From contig OZ024928.1 of assembly GCA_964017235.1 (NCBI GenBank), positions 154,528,881-154,592,880 on the forward strand: a DNA stretch of 64,000 bases, given 5' to 3'. This document shows, one piece after another, positions 22,315-33,892 of this stretch. Each line of letters opens with the position of its first letter. The stretch's first letter is position 1. The notes below the pieces were generated by a model, which was not told where the DNA came from, did no database searches, and saw only the letters and a list, made by a program, of their open reading frames with translations. The DNA comes from Sabellastarte sp. h YS-2021. Taxonomy: Eukaryota; Annelida; Polychaeta; Sabellida; Sabellidae. A program made the translations under genes and the position numbers.

Positions 22315-24087
22315 CTCCTCCAAAGCCTCACTCAGCCCACCAGCAGGAGGTCGCCTCCGTTCTTTCAGGAGAGACTGGCAAACAAACAAATGTTCTCCAA
22401 ACGTGTTAAACATTATCACCAATGGCTACGTACTGCCATTCCTTTCAAAGCCAAATTTGGTCAGATTCCCTCTGATCCTGTCAGAGTACAAGGCCCATCA
22501 AAAAGACCAAGCCCTGGCCTCTTGTAACCAGTCTCTTCTGTTAAAGAACGCAATCGAAAGGGTGGAAAATGTAAAATCTCTCGGGTTTTACAGTTGCCTG
22601 TTCCTAGTATCCAAGCCTCACCAAAGGTGGAGGCCAGTCATAGACCTAAGCAGGCTCAACACTTTTCTACACGTAGAAAAGTTCAAAATGGAAACTCCAG
22701 AGTCCATCCGGACTTCCCTGATCCCAGGGGAGTGGTATCGTCGATAGATCTGTCGGACACTTACCTACACATCCCCATCCACCCAAACTCAAGGAAATAC
22801 CTAAGGTTTTGCTACAAGTCACAGGTGTTCCAGTTCACCTCCCTTCCATTCGGACTAGCCACAGCCCCCCAGGTCTTTACAATGATTGTAAAGGAAGTGA
22901 AACTAATGGCCCTCTCCAGAGGACTCAGAATTCACCAATACCTGGACGACTGGCTGATCAGGTCCCAGTCTCAGGAGAAAGCCCAAGTGAACACTCGGGC
23001 GGTGGTAGACCTAACTCAGTCCTTGGGTTGGATAATAAATCAGGAAAAATCAGAACTGAAACCTACTCAGGTGTTTTCGTTCGTGGGCTACGAATACCAT
23101 CTAGATTCAGCCCTTGTAAAACCCACTCAGGAGAGATGGCTCAAACTTCAGGATTTGATCCTAAGACTCAAGTCAAAACATGTTTTGACTGCAAGATGTT
23201 TGATGTCGCTAATTGGGTTGCTTGCCTCAACGGAGAAAATGGTCCCGGAGGGACGCCTTCACATGAGGCCCTTTCAGTTTCATCTCAAGGAGCACTGGAG
23301 ATATCCTCAGTCACTGGACAACCTCCTTTCTTGGACAAAATCCATTGCAGCCCACCTAGATTGGTGGTAAAATCTCTCAAACGTGATGAAAGGTGCAGAC
23401 CTTCATCCCAAGGATCACAGTATCCAACTCTTTACCGACGCCTCAAACGAAGGTTGGGGCGCTCACTTAGATCAAAATTCTACAAAGGGTCTGTGGTCAG
23501 ATCGGGAGAAAAGGCTACACATAAACATCCTAGAATTGAAGGCGGTCTCACTGGCCCTTTGAGACTTCAAGGACCAGTGCCAGAACCAAACAGTGCTAGT
23601 TGCGACGGACAACTCAACAGTGGTAGCCTACATCAACAAACAAGGAGGAACTCACTCAGCAGAGATGTGTGCTCTCCTGTGGAAGATTATAACCTGGTGC
23701 CATCACTACCACATAACATTGAAAGCCAGGCACATCCCACAGACTTCCACTGTACGTATCTCCTGTCCCAGACCCAAAGGCTTGGGACATAGATGCTCTA
23801 AACATAAACTGAACGAGCCTCACTGCCTATGCTTACCCTCCTACGGCTCTCCTTCACAAGGTGATCCAAAAGATCAAGCAATGCCATTGCCTGATCATCG
23901 TAATAGCCCCACGCTGGCCAGGGATGCCCTGGTTTTGGGACCTAGTGCAGCTCTCAACAGAGATCCCACTACAACTCCCAGTGTCAACGACGCTACTCAA
24001 ACAGTCCCACAAGTATGTGTTCCACAACAACCCACAACAGCTGAACCTCCACACCTGGTGTCTAGGAGCGGACAACTCCAAGAACAA
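22300..24087 (+). pseudogene. RT/RNase H/methyltransferase-like ORF of copy B, broken
   Basis: RT motifs in order: FLVSKPHQRWRPVIDLSRLN, SSIDLSDTYLHIPI, LPFGLATAP, YLDDWLIRS. RNase H motifs: FTDASNEGWGAH, LELKAV, ATDNSTVVAYINKQ. A frameshift lies near 22735. Nonsense codons follow DWW (CAA in copy D is TAA here, near 23369) and fall in the SLALRDF region. About 160 bases after ARHIP are deleted, removing the last catalytic Asp and shifting frame. The GMPWFWDL segment then continues in another frame. Confidence 0.88.
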
Positions 24088-25180
24088 GGCTTCTCTGTGG
24101 AGGTGGCAGAGAGAATTGCTGCTCCTCAGCGGTCATCAACAAGGACCATCTACAAGTCAAAATGGGCCCTATTTGAAAAATGGTGCAGAGAAAATTCGGT
24201 GGATTTCTCTTCTCCATCTGTGAAACAAGTCTCAGATTTTTTCATGTACCTGTACCATACCTAAACAGGCGCCCCTCGACCATTGATGGTTATAGGACTG
24301 CAATCGTTAACACTTTGGGCCCAACGGCCCACCATATTGCACACAATGCAGACCTTCATAGGTTACTCTCCAGTTTCTACAGGGATCGTCAAAAAAGTTC
24401 CAGAAATCATCCTAAGTGGAATCTTTCTGTTGTTCTCAATGAGCGCACAAAAGCACCCTTTGAGCCTATGAAAGACACAGACCTCAAACATCTTACCCTC
24501 AAAACTGCTTTCTTGCTAGCTATGGCCTCCGGCAAACGCTGCAGCGAATCCATGCCTGGGTTGCAAACAAAGTATCTAATCTAGGCCAATGGGAAAAGGT
24601 CGCCTTGTTCCCTTCTTCTGATTTCATAGCCAAAAACCAACTAGCAAGAGAAGGTTCTCAAAGTGTGTCTCCGGTGACTATTCCTGCTTTGACTACCATT
24701 GTAGATAGACAATTCAAAGAAGACAGGACCCTGTGTCCGGTGCAGGCCCTGACGTACTATTTGGATCGAACCAAAGACTTGGGGGGGGGGGGGGAGGGGG
24801 GGGGGGGGGGTCTCGTTCCCTCCTTTTCATCTCCTTCAAGAAATCACATACCTCAGACATCAGACCCACTACTCTCTCTTCATGGTTGAAACAAACCATC
24901 CTACTTTGTTACAAACAAGCAGACCAACAAGCCTTGGACTTGGTCCAAGTTAAAGCGCATGACATCCGGGCCTTTGCGGCCTCTAAGGCCTTGTACGGTG
25001 GGGTATCGGTGGACCAAATCATGCAAGCTAATCACTGGAAAGCTCACAACACTTTTACAAATTTTTACCTAAAAGACCTTACTTGGTCAGACAATGACAA
25101 CAATATGTATCTGGGACCCGTAGTGGCGGCACAACAAGTCCTAGTTCCTTCCCCTCAGACCAGTTGTCCTTGGAAAGAAA
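24062..25180 (+). pseudogene. Tyrosine recombinase of copy B, broken
   Basis: N-terminal part begins EQGFSVEVAERIAAPQRSS. A frameshift occurs after FFMYLY (near 24258) and another near 24545, where GKRRSEIHAW of copy D becomes GKRCSESM. A G-rich tract of 30 bases (24781-24810) interrupts the middle. The final part keeps HDIRAFAASKA and FTNFYLKDL, but the CHWKAH word reads NHWKAH. Not functional. Confidence 0.85.
24781..24810 (+). repeat. Poly-G tract (14 G, A, 15 G) inside the recombinase pseudogene
   Basis: At the same place copy D has only a few G (GACCTGAGAGGGTCTC). The tract arose by slippage in this copy or is an assembly artefact. Confidence 0.8.
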
Positions 25181-25200
25181 AAAAGGTGGGGGGGGGGGGC
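25177..25200 (+). other. A-run/G-run polypurine tract of copy B
   Basis: AAAAAAAGGT then about ten G, at the 3' end of the recombinase gene, matching the tract of copies A, C, D and F. Confidence 0.6.
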
Positions 25201-25520
25201 ACATCCGCTACAACCAAGTCTTCAGGAGTCTCTCCCAGGATCTATGTATTCTTTTACCTTCAAGATGTTACGGGTAAGGTCATTTTGTTTTTTAGTTTAT
25301 CAAAATTATTTGTATGAAGGACTTATTAAGTTGTCATTAATCTCATATTCAGGTGGCAAAAATTTTATGAGAATTCCATCCATTGGGCTGGTATGTCACT
25401 CGTGATCAGCCCCTAGGGACCCTTAGACCTCTAAGTGAGCACTGCTACACTTCCGTCCTACAATCAAAACATCTTGACAGTTTTAGCACTGTCTTCTATT
25501 CTATATAGGTTTTTGGCTCC

Positions 25521-25555
25521 TTACAGGCCCAGTCTTCGGGATTGGGGCACTGTAA
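25521..25555 (+). other. Conserved 3' hairpin of family 2, copy B
   Basis: TTACAG / CTGTAA and GCCC / GGGC arms close over an inner stem with a cTTCGg loop. The same structure occurs at 57158-57192 (D) and 39210-39246 (E), with paired changes in E. Confidence 0.6.
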
Positions 25556-25673
25556 ATGGAACTCAGACTGGTATTTCTGACACTATTCTAATATAATTAT
25601 TACTTCAAATCTAAGAAAAAATGACATTCCTTCCAGTCTTAGCTGTAATCCCGCCACCGGGCGGTTGGATTCA

Positions 25674-25785
25674 GCATTGAGTCCCACATGGTAAGTTATT
25701 GTAGCATAAAAAAAAAAAAAAAAAAAAATTTTAATTACTTAAATGTAGCTTTTATAAGCTACAAGCTTACCATGTGGGACTCAAT
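25674..25785 (+). repeat. Internal complementary region of copy B
   Basis: Complement of the left end (GTCCCACATGGTAAGTTATTG) joined through an expanded A-run to the complement of the right end (AATTACTTAAATGTAGC, then AAGCTTACCATGTGGGA). Confidence 0.8.
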
Positions 25786-26034
25786 GCTGTACTCGGATGG
25801 CCACAAGGCATCACGGCCAACGTCTAAGAAAAAAAGACATTTATGGATGGCCGTAGCCTCTAGTTGTCATCACGTGATAACTTCTAGCCAATCGCCCTAC
25901 TTTCTCGTTGAAATTTTCTAAAACCTACCCCTCAGCTGTAAACAGCGGGGAGGCAGGGTGGGACTCTTCTGAGTCCCACATGGTAAGCTTGTAGCTTATA
26001 AAAGCTACATTTAAGTAATTAAAATTTTCAAATT
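25771..26034 (+). repeat. Right terminal region of copy B with inverted central segment
   Basis: The segment between the arms AAGCTTACCATGTGGGACT and AGTCCCACATGGTAAGCTT reads in the orientation opposite to copy D: the terminal-repeat part comes first and the CTCAGCTGTAAACAGCGGGG part second. The flanking arms extend about 49 bases as near-perfect inverted repeats. Confidence 0.85.
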
Positions 26035-26470
26035 TAGAGCATTTTGTTAAAATATGTTAGTCAGATACTTTTTCCATAGCTACAACATGGTGAGTAACTA
26101 CGGTGTCTATCTCAATAGCTAAGTGAGTAATGGCTACTTTTGGACTTTTCAGTAACTTTCATCATGAGTAAAATCACTTGTAACTTGAAAACTATTGCAT
26201 TTAGAGAATTTTGTGTAAATATGTTATTCAGCTACTTTTGGGTCAGCTATAACATAGTAAAATTTCAGACCTGTAGCTCATGGCATAGCCGAGTAATAGC
26301 TACTTTTAGGTTATCACTGTTGAGTAAATCACTTATAACTTGAAAACTATTGTATTTAGATTATTTAGTTTCAGTATGTTATGCACCTATTTTGGGGTCA
26401 GCTATAACATAGTGAAATTAAAACTATTGCATTTGCAATATTTTCTTTAAATATGTTTTTAACTTACTCT
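26035..26470. repeat. Tandem ~155-bp repeat, right part
   Basis: Resumes with ATTTAGAGCATTTTGTTAAA exactly where the array at 20420-20922 was cut by copy B, then two to three further units. Confidence 0.85.
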
Positions 26471-27356
26471 TTACACCTGAACAGTTACCTTCTTACTTTC
26501 CTTCTGAACACCATTTCCAGGGCACAACTTTTGTGTCCTTCTCTTCTGTCACTTCTACTCTGAAACTCAAAACACACAGTCAGCTGACACAGAGTCCATG
26601 CACGGTCACTGATTGCTTGTTTCTTTCTCCATGGAGTATACTTTAGAAATGTCATTCAACTTTTGCATGTATATGTAACTGGCCATAGGTAAGTGCCATA
26701 CAATAAGGTGACCATAAACTCCAGTAATAACAGAATTATATTCACTTTAAGTTTGGTAATTTTTGAACAGTATTTAAAATATTGTGCAATTTTAGGCATA
26801 TTTTAGTTGTGGATGTAACAAACCTTGAACAGAACCTTCAGAAAAAGATTACCTTAAACTCACTACAATATACAGCAGTGCAAACAAACTTTGAGTTTAA
26901 GGTTGGGAAAATATTTTTGGTGTTTGACAGATATTTTATATGCTAATTAGGACTTTTCACATTGATATTCATCATGTACATATATCTCCACCAAAAATGG
27001 TCTCTTTTGTAAGGTTATAGTAAATTGCTGATATTTTATAAACTTATGAGTTTAAGGTTTGCATTAGTTTGTGTCACTAGCAGCTATGATGGAAAACATA
27101 CATGGTCAGTGTCGTCGTCACACTTACCTTCCAGACAGTATCTCAAAAATGGCTTGATGAATTAAATTCCTATTTGGCATGTTGACGTAACTGTTCCTCA
27201 AGGTGTGCCCTATTTAAGGTGACCTTAAGTCACAGTAGTAAGATACTCACAGTAGATATTGAGTTGAAGGTTTTTTGTTTCCGGACAGTATCTCAAAAAT
27301 GGGTTGACGGATTCAGTTCAACTTTGTCATGTGGTTGTAACTAGTTTTCATGGTGT
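26471..27356. other. Calpain intron with dispersed repeats, no gene
   Basis: 26530-26620 (GAAACTCAAAACACACAG, CAGCTGACACAGAG) recurs at about 42960-43020. 27100-27350 resembles 19690-19990. Confidence 0.6.
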
Positions 27357-27544
27357 GCCGGTGTGGCGCGTTTGGAAGCCCTGATCACTTTAGATCAGCA
27401 TCCTTCCCCGCAGGTTGCCTTTTCACTGGTCAAAGTTCTGGTTCAACATGGACCTCCAGTAAGTGCGCTCTCTCAAGCTCCCTTTCTTCTGTCTGCAGGT
27501 CCTTCTGGCCAAGCTGGCCCGGCTTCCGGTGTAGCGCCAGATAA

Positions 27545-28600
27545 TGTATCCCCCACAAAGTGTATGGGGAAACAAAATATGGCAAGGGGGGCTGCCACAA
27601 AGTGTGTGGGGATACAAAATATGGCAAGGGGGCTGCCACATTTTGTATCCCCTGCCATATTCTGTATCCCTTTGCCATATTTGGTATCCCCTAGTATTTT
27701 ATGAGCTGATCAGTAGGATTTCCCTCTGTCCCTTAAGGTTAAGCTTTTGATAGCCAAATATTTGTCATGAACGGCCTAACTATAACTCTTTATGTTTGGG
27801 ATAATTAATCCAGTTGACATAAAGACAAACAAATTAAGTACTGTGTTGCTGATTAGCCCTGTGCATTGTTCTTTAGTTAACAATATTTTTTTTTTTTTTT
27901 TTTTAGTCAACAATATTGGCCTGTGCATTGAGGGGTTAATTGGGTGTCTGACTTTAGAATTAACACTCATTTTACATGTTGTGATGATTGAATAAATTGG
28001 GATATATTGTACTTTTAATTTAACATGATTTTCAGTATGAATCTTTTTTTTTTTATTTTTACCTTTTTCAGAGCAGAACTATAAACAAAAGACTTGGTCA
28101 AGACAAACATTGTGTATATAATATGTAACACACAGAAAAAAACTTTTTTTTTCTCAGTATGACTCTTTGTGACCTTTAACTTATAATTCACATTTCACAG
28201 TAATGTATTCTGATTCCAATTCTGTCCTCAGTATTTTTACCTGTGTGCAATAAAATTTTATTGAATATCATTGAATAAATTTAATATTTATTGAGGATCT
28301 ACCATTGGTTATAACTTCAAATAAACAACCTCCAAATGGACAGGAGATTAAAGGGACTGTTTAGCTGTGGTTTCCCTGACAACTCCAGTACCAAACCAAA
28401 CCAAACCCCCCCCCCCCCCCCCCCCCCATTACATCTCCTAATTGTGGGGATACAGAATATGATGGGGATACAGAATGTGGCTGCCATATTTTGTATCCCT
28501 TTAATACCCTATTGTTGGGATACAAAATATGGCAGCCACATTCTGTATCCCCTAAAAGATCAAAGGGGGGATACAGAATATGGCAGGCATACAGAATATG
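27545..28600. mobile_element. Insertion in copy C gag, bounded by inverted GGGATACA arrays
   Basis: The left side (27545-27690) starts TGTATCCCCC and has several copies of GATACAAAATATGGCA in both orientations; the right side (28436-28600) has the same words and GGGGGATACA near 28566-28575. The interior (27690-28430) has no gene. Related gag sequence lies on both sides, so it is an insertion; the class is unknown and the borders are approximate. Confidence 0.5.
28405..28428. repeat. Poly-C tract
   Basis: About 20 uninterrupted C after a CCAAA repeat. A likely assembly-sensitive homopolymer. Confidence 0.8.
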
Positions 28601-29399
28601 GCGTCCTGATGGAACTCTTACTACTGCTACTACTTGCTACTAGTTGAAATAACGTCTCCATTGGAGAATTTATATCCTGACACTGATACTTCTGAACTGG
28701 TGTTTTCACAGCCTGATCCGGTTTCTTCTGAGGATCAAATATCTCACTGTCTTTCGGTCTTGGCCAGTCATGTTGCACCGGAACCAACTGAAGAAGGTGA
28801 ACTGTCAGAGCTAGAAGATCAAATGAAGGTAGATACTGGAGACTCTGACAGAGCTATAAGCGAAGACCAGAACTATAGAGAAACTGTTAGAGGTGTGCGT
28901 GCCTTTATGGGTTGGACCCACATCCCGGATTTAGAATACTCTCCAGCTGCCAGGACAGACAATCCATGGGTAGGCCACAGAGTTCAGCCAGTTGGGCTCT
29001 AAATGTAATAGTCTGGAAGATTGGTTGTGTAAGAAGTTAGAGAACTTGAATTTGGTGTTAGTTGAGGGTTACCCCTCCAAGTCCAGCGAACCGGGCGGTC
29101 TACATGTGGACCAGTTTTTGGGCCCACCCAAATCTCAAAGTCGGCGGTATGGGATTCACCCTGCTGAACCTAAGACCCAACAAGACCTGGAAAATCAGTT
29201 CGCTGGTGGTTATAAAAAGCAACAACAGCAGCAAAAGCATTTCCAGCCTTATCCTGCTAATTGGAAGCAGTCGCAGGACTCCTCCTGACCCTTTGGACAA
29301 GCTGGCAATGATATGCCCGCATGGAAATTATTTGGCGGACGAGGCAGGGGAGGTCAGCCCGGCAGCAGCACCCGCCCTCCTAAGGAAACAGCAAGTATA

Positions 29400-30790
29400 A
29401 ATGACAATTACTGTATAGTGAATCCAGTGCCGGTGGCCCGGTCAGTGGAAGGTGTACTAAATGTTCAAAGACAAGACTTTTCTGTGACTGTTCAACCTCA
29501 AGTATTGTTTTCTGTTATCAGTCCTGTACATTTTTTCAAGATATGGAAAGGCAGTCACAAAAGAAAGACATAAGTCCTTTATTAAAAACTAAAAGAGAAA
29601 TAAATATTGTGAAAGGTGTTTCTATTGTAGATCACTGTGCAGAGTTGCTTATAGGATGCGTTTTCCGCGGGATCGCGCATTAATTCGCCTACAGACGCGG
29701 ATTTTCTTGGAGTCTGCGGTCACCAAATTATATGAGAACGCGTAGTACAGAAGGCGATGCGGGAAGTATATGAAGCGAAAAGACGAGAGATCTAGAAAAT
29801 CAAAACACTGCTTGGATCGAGAGTTTGTCGAGGTTTTGATTTTTCCGTCGAAATGTTCTTCGAATAATGCCTGTTGACAATTGTGGTTTCGGGATCATTT
29901 ACAAACTCAAATATATTATAAGGTACAGATAGTATTTGGACATATTATACCCAAAAACATAAAATTAAGCTTAAAGTATATGATTATATAAAAAATGGCT
30001 GCAAGAAAAACAAAACTTACAGTAGACTGGATTGTTACCACAACAGGCCATGGCAGTGAAGCCAGTGCTGACCCTACGGGCGTACATATCTGTCGGATTT
30101 CCCAACAATGTATGTGTAGAATAATATTTTACTTGATCAAAATTCATGGACAACTCATTAATATTAATGAGGTCACAGATTTTCATGGTGGTTTCTCAAT
30201 ATTTTCTGCTTTAAGATCAAATACTAGATGGACTACTGTACAGAGCTCGATCATAAATATTTATATATGCATAAAAAATATTTGATGATTCCATTGGATT
30301 TTTTAACAATATTTTACTTGAAGAAATTGTGGACTACTCATCAATATTCATGAAACCATGGTATTCTGTGGGGTTTTCTAACATATTTGTACGAATTGAT
30401 GGTGTAATGACTGAATTTGTGATGCCGTGACTTTAGATAAAAACTTAAAACCACGATGCCGTGACAGGAGCCACTTTGATGTAAATAACTATTTTCAGTA
30501 TTTTTTTTAAAATTCTCTCACTAGCCTTGAAGTTTATTTTTATTGGGCAAGACAATAAAAATTTACCACTAATTAATAGAAGTCCGCTATTAAAAATGTC
30601 TAAATAAACTGAAAATGTATTTTTTATTAGTTTAAACTTCATCATAAAGTCGTCCCCCAGAATTTTTAGCCCCTCCCCCACATTTTATGTAGTGGTGGGG
30701 GATCGCCCCCACATTTTGAAATTCCTAGAATCAACACTGCTGTGTTTTTGCCCAAAATGTTCCCAGTGCCCCCAATGTTGCACATGCTCA
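29400..30790 (+). pseudogene. Cys-rich module of copy C, split by an insertion
   Basis: In the frame opened by the TGA near 29401 the sequence reads GRCTKCSKTRLFCDC and FCYQSC. After a frame change, the next block reads YCERCFYCRSLC near 29600-29645, matching ICEGCFLCRSL of copy A. Beyond the insertion, CFCPKCSQCPQCCTC near 30740 matches the CKSCHQCPTCC cluster of copy A. Conserved Cys spacing despite base changes supports past protein selection. Confidence 0.55.
29650..30715. other. About 1.07-kb insertion inside copy C, class unknown
   Basis: Separates two halves of the Cys-rich module. It starts GC-rich (GATGCGTTTTCCGCGGGATC) and ends near GTGGTGGGGGATCGCCCCCAC. An open frame at 29995-30285 (starts MAARKTKLTVDW) matches nothing recognised and may be chance. 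No clear terminal repeat was found. Confidence 0.45.
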
Positions 30791-30799
30791 GCTGGTGGG

Positions 30800-32330
30800 A
30801 GGTCGTCTCCAAAACTTCTGGGTACAAATCCGAGGGTAGTGTCAATATTGAAAGACGGTTACATTCTCCCCTTCAAAATCAGACCTCCACTAGTGAGTGA
30901 CCCATTGATAATCAGTGGGTATACAAACCCCCTCAGGAACCTCTACCTGAAGGAGGCTTTGCATTTACTGATTCACAAAAAGACAGTAGAGAGGGTAAGG
31001 GTTCAAACCTCTCTAGCCTTTTTCAACAAATTATTCATTGTCCCTAAACCAAACAAAAAATGGCGGCCAATCTTGGATCTCAGTGCTCTAAACAAATTTT
31101 TGAGCGTAAAAACATTCAAAATGGAAACACCGGAAACCATCCGGATCTCCCTCCTTCAAGGGGAATGGGTGACTTCGCTGGATTTCAGCAACGCCTATTT
31201 CCACATTCCTATCCATCCAAGGTCTCGGAAATTCCTCCGGTTTCATTTCCAAAATCAGACGTACCAGTTCCAGGCCCTACCATTTGGCCTCTCCACAGCT
31301 CCTATGGAGTTCACTTGCATGGTCAAAGAGGTAAAATTGATGGCTTAAGCTTGGGGTATAAGAATCCACCAGTACCTAGACGACTGGTTGATTCGAGCCC
31401 CCACCAGAGAATCTTGCCACCAGGGGACCCAGTCCCTCCTCGCCCTTTGCCAGGAATTGGGCTGGATGGTGAACCTTCAAAAATGGGAGTTGGAACCCAA
31501 ACAGGTTTTCGAATTTGTGGTTTACTAATACGACCTATTACACAGACTGGTCAAACCAACCCAGAACCTTTGGGAGTCACTCCTTCAGAAGGTGTCAGTT
31601 CTCCTGTCCCATCCATCTTGCAAGGTCAGGGAATTTGTGTCTCTAATAGGTCTCCTTACAGCAACGGAGAAGCAGGTGGCCCTGGGCAGGCTTCATATGG
31701 GGCCCATTGAGTGGCACCTAAAGAGAAATTGGAGGATTCCCAAGTCACTGGAAAAGGAAATTCCAATCCCAAGGACTCTTCACCCACACCTCAAGTGGTG
31801 GACCAAGGAGGAGGATGTCCTACCAGGCCAACCCCTGCACCCAATGCGTCATGCCAGGTCTTTACAGATGCCTCAAAAGAAGGTTGGGTTGCTCACTTAA
31901 GCGATTTCACAGCAAGCAGCACCTGGTCTCTTCCAGAAAGTCAATTACACACACTAAACTTTCTGGTATTAAAGGCTGTCTTACTGGCCCTAAAAAGGTT
32001 CCAAAACTTTGTAGAGAATCAAGTTGTTCTAATCGCCACAGACAACACCACAGTTGTGGCATAGATCAACAAGGAGGGAGGTATGAGGTCAGGCTCACTC
32101 TGTGCCCTTCTCTGGCGCCTCCTGTCCTGATGCAATCTGAGACATATTGTCCAGGCTGTCTGAATGTGATTACGGACATGCTGTCCCGACAAGGTCAGAT
32201 AACACAGACGGAATGGTCCCATCATCAAGGGGTGTTCGATATGTTTGCGACCAGATACAATTGCAAACTGACTAAATATGTGTCCCCAGTCCCAACCCAA
32301 ACGCTTGGGCATTTGATGCTCTAACATTCT
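30800..32330 (+). pseudogene. RT/RNase H ORF of copy C, broken
   Basis: RT words: FIVPKPNKKWRPILDLSALN, SLDFSNAYFHIPI, LPFGLSTAPMEFTCMVKE, then a TAA at about 31347 just before GIRIHQYLDDWLIR. It retains the 8 residues (EFTCMVKE) that copy A lost. RNase H is visible as the FTDASKEGW block near 31860-31890 and ATDNTTVVA followed by a TAG near 32062. Several frameshifts lie between. Confidence 0.82.
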
Positions 32331-32347
32331 CCTGGGAAGATCTGGAC

Positions 32348-33647
32348 ATGTATGCCTTTCCCCCAGTGTCCCTTCTGGGCAAAGCGATCAGCAAACTATC
32401 GGATCATCTTTGCCAAAGAGTGATTCTGGTAACCCCAGGCTGGCCTAACATGCCATGGTTCTGGGACCTAGTGGATTTTTTTATCTCAGATACCCATTTG
32501 TCTCCCAAACCTCCCAGATCTGGTGACTCAACCATTCAACCGGGCTCACCACAGGGATCTAGCCAGTCTCAACCTTCACGCTTGGCTCCTAGAGCTGAGG
32601 CAATCAAGGAGCAAGTTTTCTCTAGCCCAGTGGCACTATGCATTGAGGCTCCTCAAAGACGCTCAACCAGAGCAGTCTATGAGGCAAAGTGGTCCGTTTT
32701 TGTTAGATGGTGTGAGGCAAGTCAGGTGGACTTCAGGTCGCCCTCTACCAAACAAATAGCAGATTTTCTCCTGCATTTTTTTCAGGAGAAGAATCTCCAG
32801 CCTAGTACTATCGATGGTTACAAGTCAGCGATTGCAGACAAATTGGGCTATGCCTCCTTGAGTATCAGCAAGGAGGAAAACTTGAATCGCCTGTTGGACA
32901 GTTTTCATAGAGATGGACCAAAGGGGTGTCGGGGAGTTCCCTCTTGGAACCTCTCCTTGGTTTTGCATCAACTTACAAAACCCCCTTTTGAGCCCCTCAG
33001 AAAGGCCTCTTTCAAACATCTGACTTTTAAAAACGTTTTTTCTACTCGCCCTAGGTTCTGGGAAGCGAAGGGTGAAATACACGCTTGGTTGAATAAGAAC
33101 ATCAGGCACCAAGCTGATTGGTCAAAAGTGTCTTTGTACCCTTCTCCAAGTTTTTGGGCTAAAAACCACTTGGCGAAGGAGGGCCCGGAGTGTGTGGCTC
33201 CAGTGGTCATCCCAGCCTTGGCCCCCAATCTGGATAAATCCCTGAAGGAGGATAGGTCTCTTTGTCCGGTAAGAGCCTTACGTTATTATCTGGACAAGAC
33301 ACAAGATCCAAGACAAGGAACTGGTCTTTGTCTCCTTCAAAAAGGGATTCTCTAAGGATATTTCTCCTGCTACGATCTTGTCTTGGATTAAACAGACGGT
33401 TATCTTTTGTTATGCGTTGTCAGATCAGGAGGCTCTAACCTTGCACCAGGTTAAAGCACCTGATGTTAGAGCCTGTACAGCTTCTAAAGCCTTTCAGGGT
33501 GGCAACTCTTTGGACCAAATCCTAGCAGCATGCCACTGGAAGTCCCACAACACCTTTACCCAATTCTATCTTAAAGATGTTGCTTGGGCAGACTCGGAGC
33601 TTTTTCATCTAGGTCCTGTGGTGGCTGCCCAGCAGATCCACCACTGA
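32348..33647 (+). pseudogene. Tyrosine recombinase of copy C, broken
   Basis: A long open frame (32348-33355) joins the end of the methyltransferase-like region (FPPVSLLGK, GWPNMPWFWDL) to the recombinase (IEAPQRRSTRAVYEAKWS onward) through a frame change. The first catalytic Arg region is destroyed by local frameshifts (FWEAKGEIHAW in place of GSGKRRSEIHAW). A further shift near 33320 leads to the C-terminal part, where HDVR reads PDVR, losing the catalytic His; CHWKSHN and FTQFYLKD remain. Confidence 0.85.
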
Positions 33648-33867
33648 ACCTCCTTTGCTACTATTCTGTATATAGTGTATAATGTATATAATGGTTAGGG
33701 TTTTTGTTTTGTATAGGTCTAGTTTGGTTATGACCTATTCTATAGTTCAGGTTTTTTACCTAGGTGCCAGGTGCACAGGGTATGGGACCTTAATTCACTC
33801 TTGCTAGAATATACTGGGAATCTCTAAGGACTGAACTCTTCCTCTCTTCCTTCCCTCAGAGTAGAAA

Positions 33868-33892
33868 AGAGGGGGAGGGGGGCAATTTTTCG
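33868..33892 (+). other. A/G polypurine tract of copy C
   Basis: AAAAGAGGGGGAGGGGGGC about 220 bases after the recombinase stop, at the place of the A-run/G-run tract of other copies. Confidence 0.55.

Larger units (their letters stand above)
20923..26034 (+). mobile_element. DIRS-like retrotransposon, family 2, copy B (broken genes, inverted right segment)
   Basis: About 5.1 kb, closely similar to copy D in order and sequence: left terminal repeat, gag, RT/RNase H, recombinase, 3' hairpin, ICR, right end. It interrupts a tandem repeat whose matching sequence resumes at the far side, so both borders are known to within a T-run. gag has lost about 1.1 kb and every gene has stops or frameshifts. 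The right terminal segment (about 25780-25975) lies in the opposite orientation to the same segment of copy D. Confidence 0.9.
27357..29400 (+). pseudogene. gag: gag-like ORF1 of copy C, truncated, split and frameshifted
   Basis: 27363-27540 reads ARLEALITLDQHPSPQVAF and SAGPSGQAGPASG, resembling the middle of the copy A gag (RLEAMLLAKTL). After the insertion, 28634-29002 has NYRETVRGVRAFMGW, the equivalent of the copy A NYRETMRGVRSFMNW. A frameshift near 28995 leads into SLEDWLCKKLENLNL, then a deletion of most of the C-terminal core, and a second shift into MPAWKLFGGRGRGG. Clearly dead. Confidence 0.72.

Noticed and set aside
28336..28647. 103-codon open frame with a Pro run
   Set aside because: Translation of a poly-C tract and of GGGATACA repeats.
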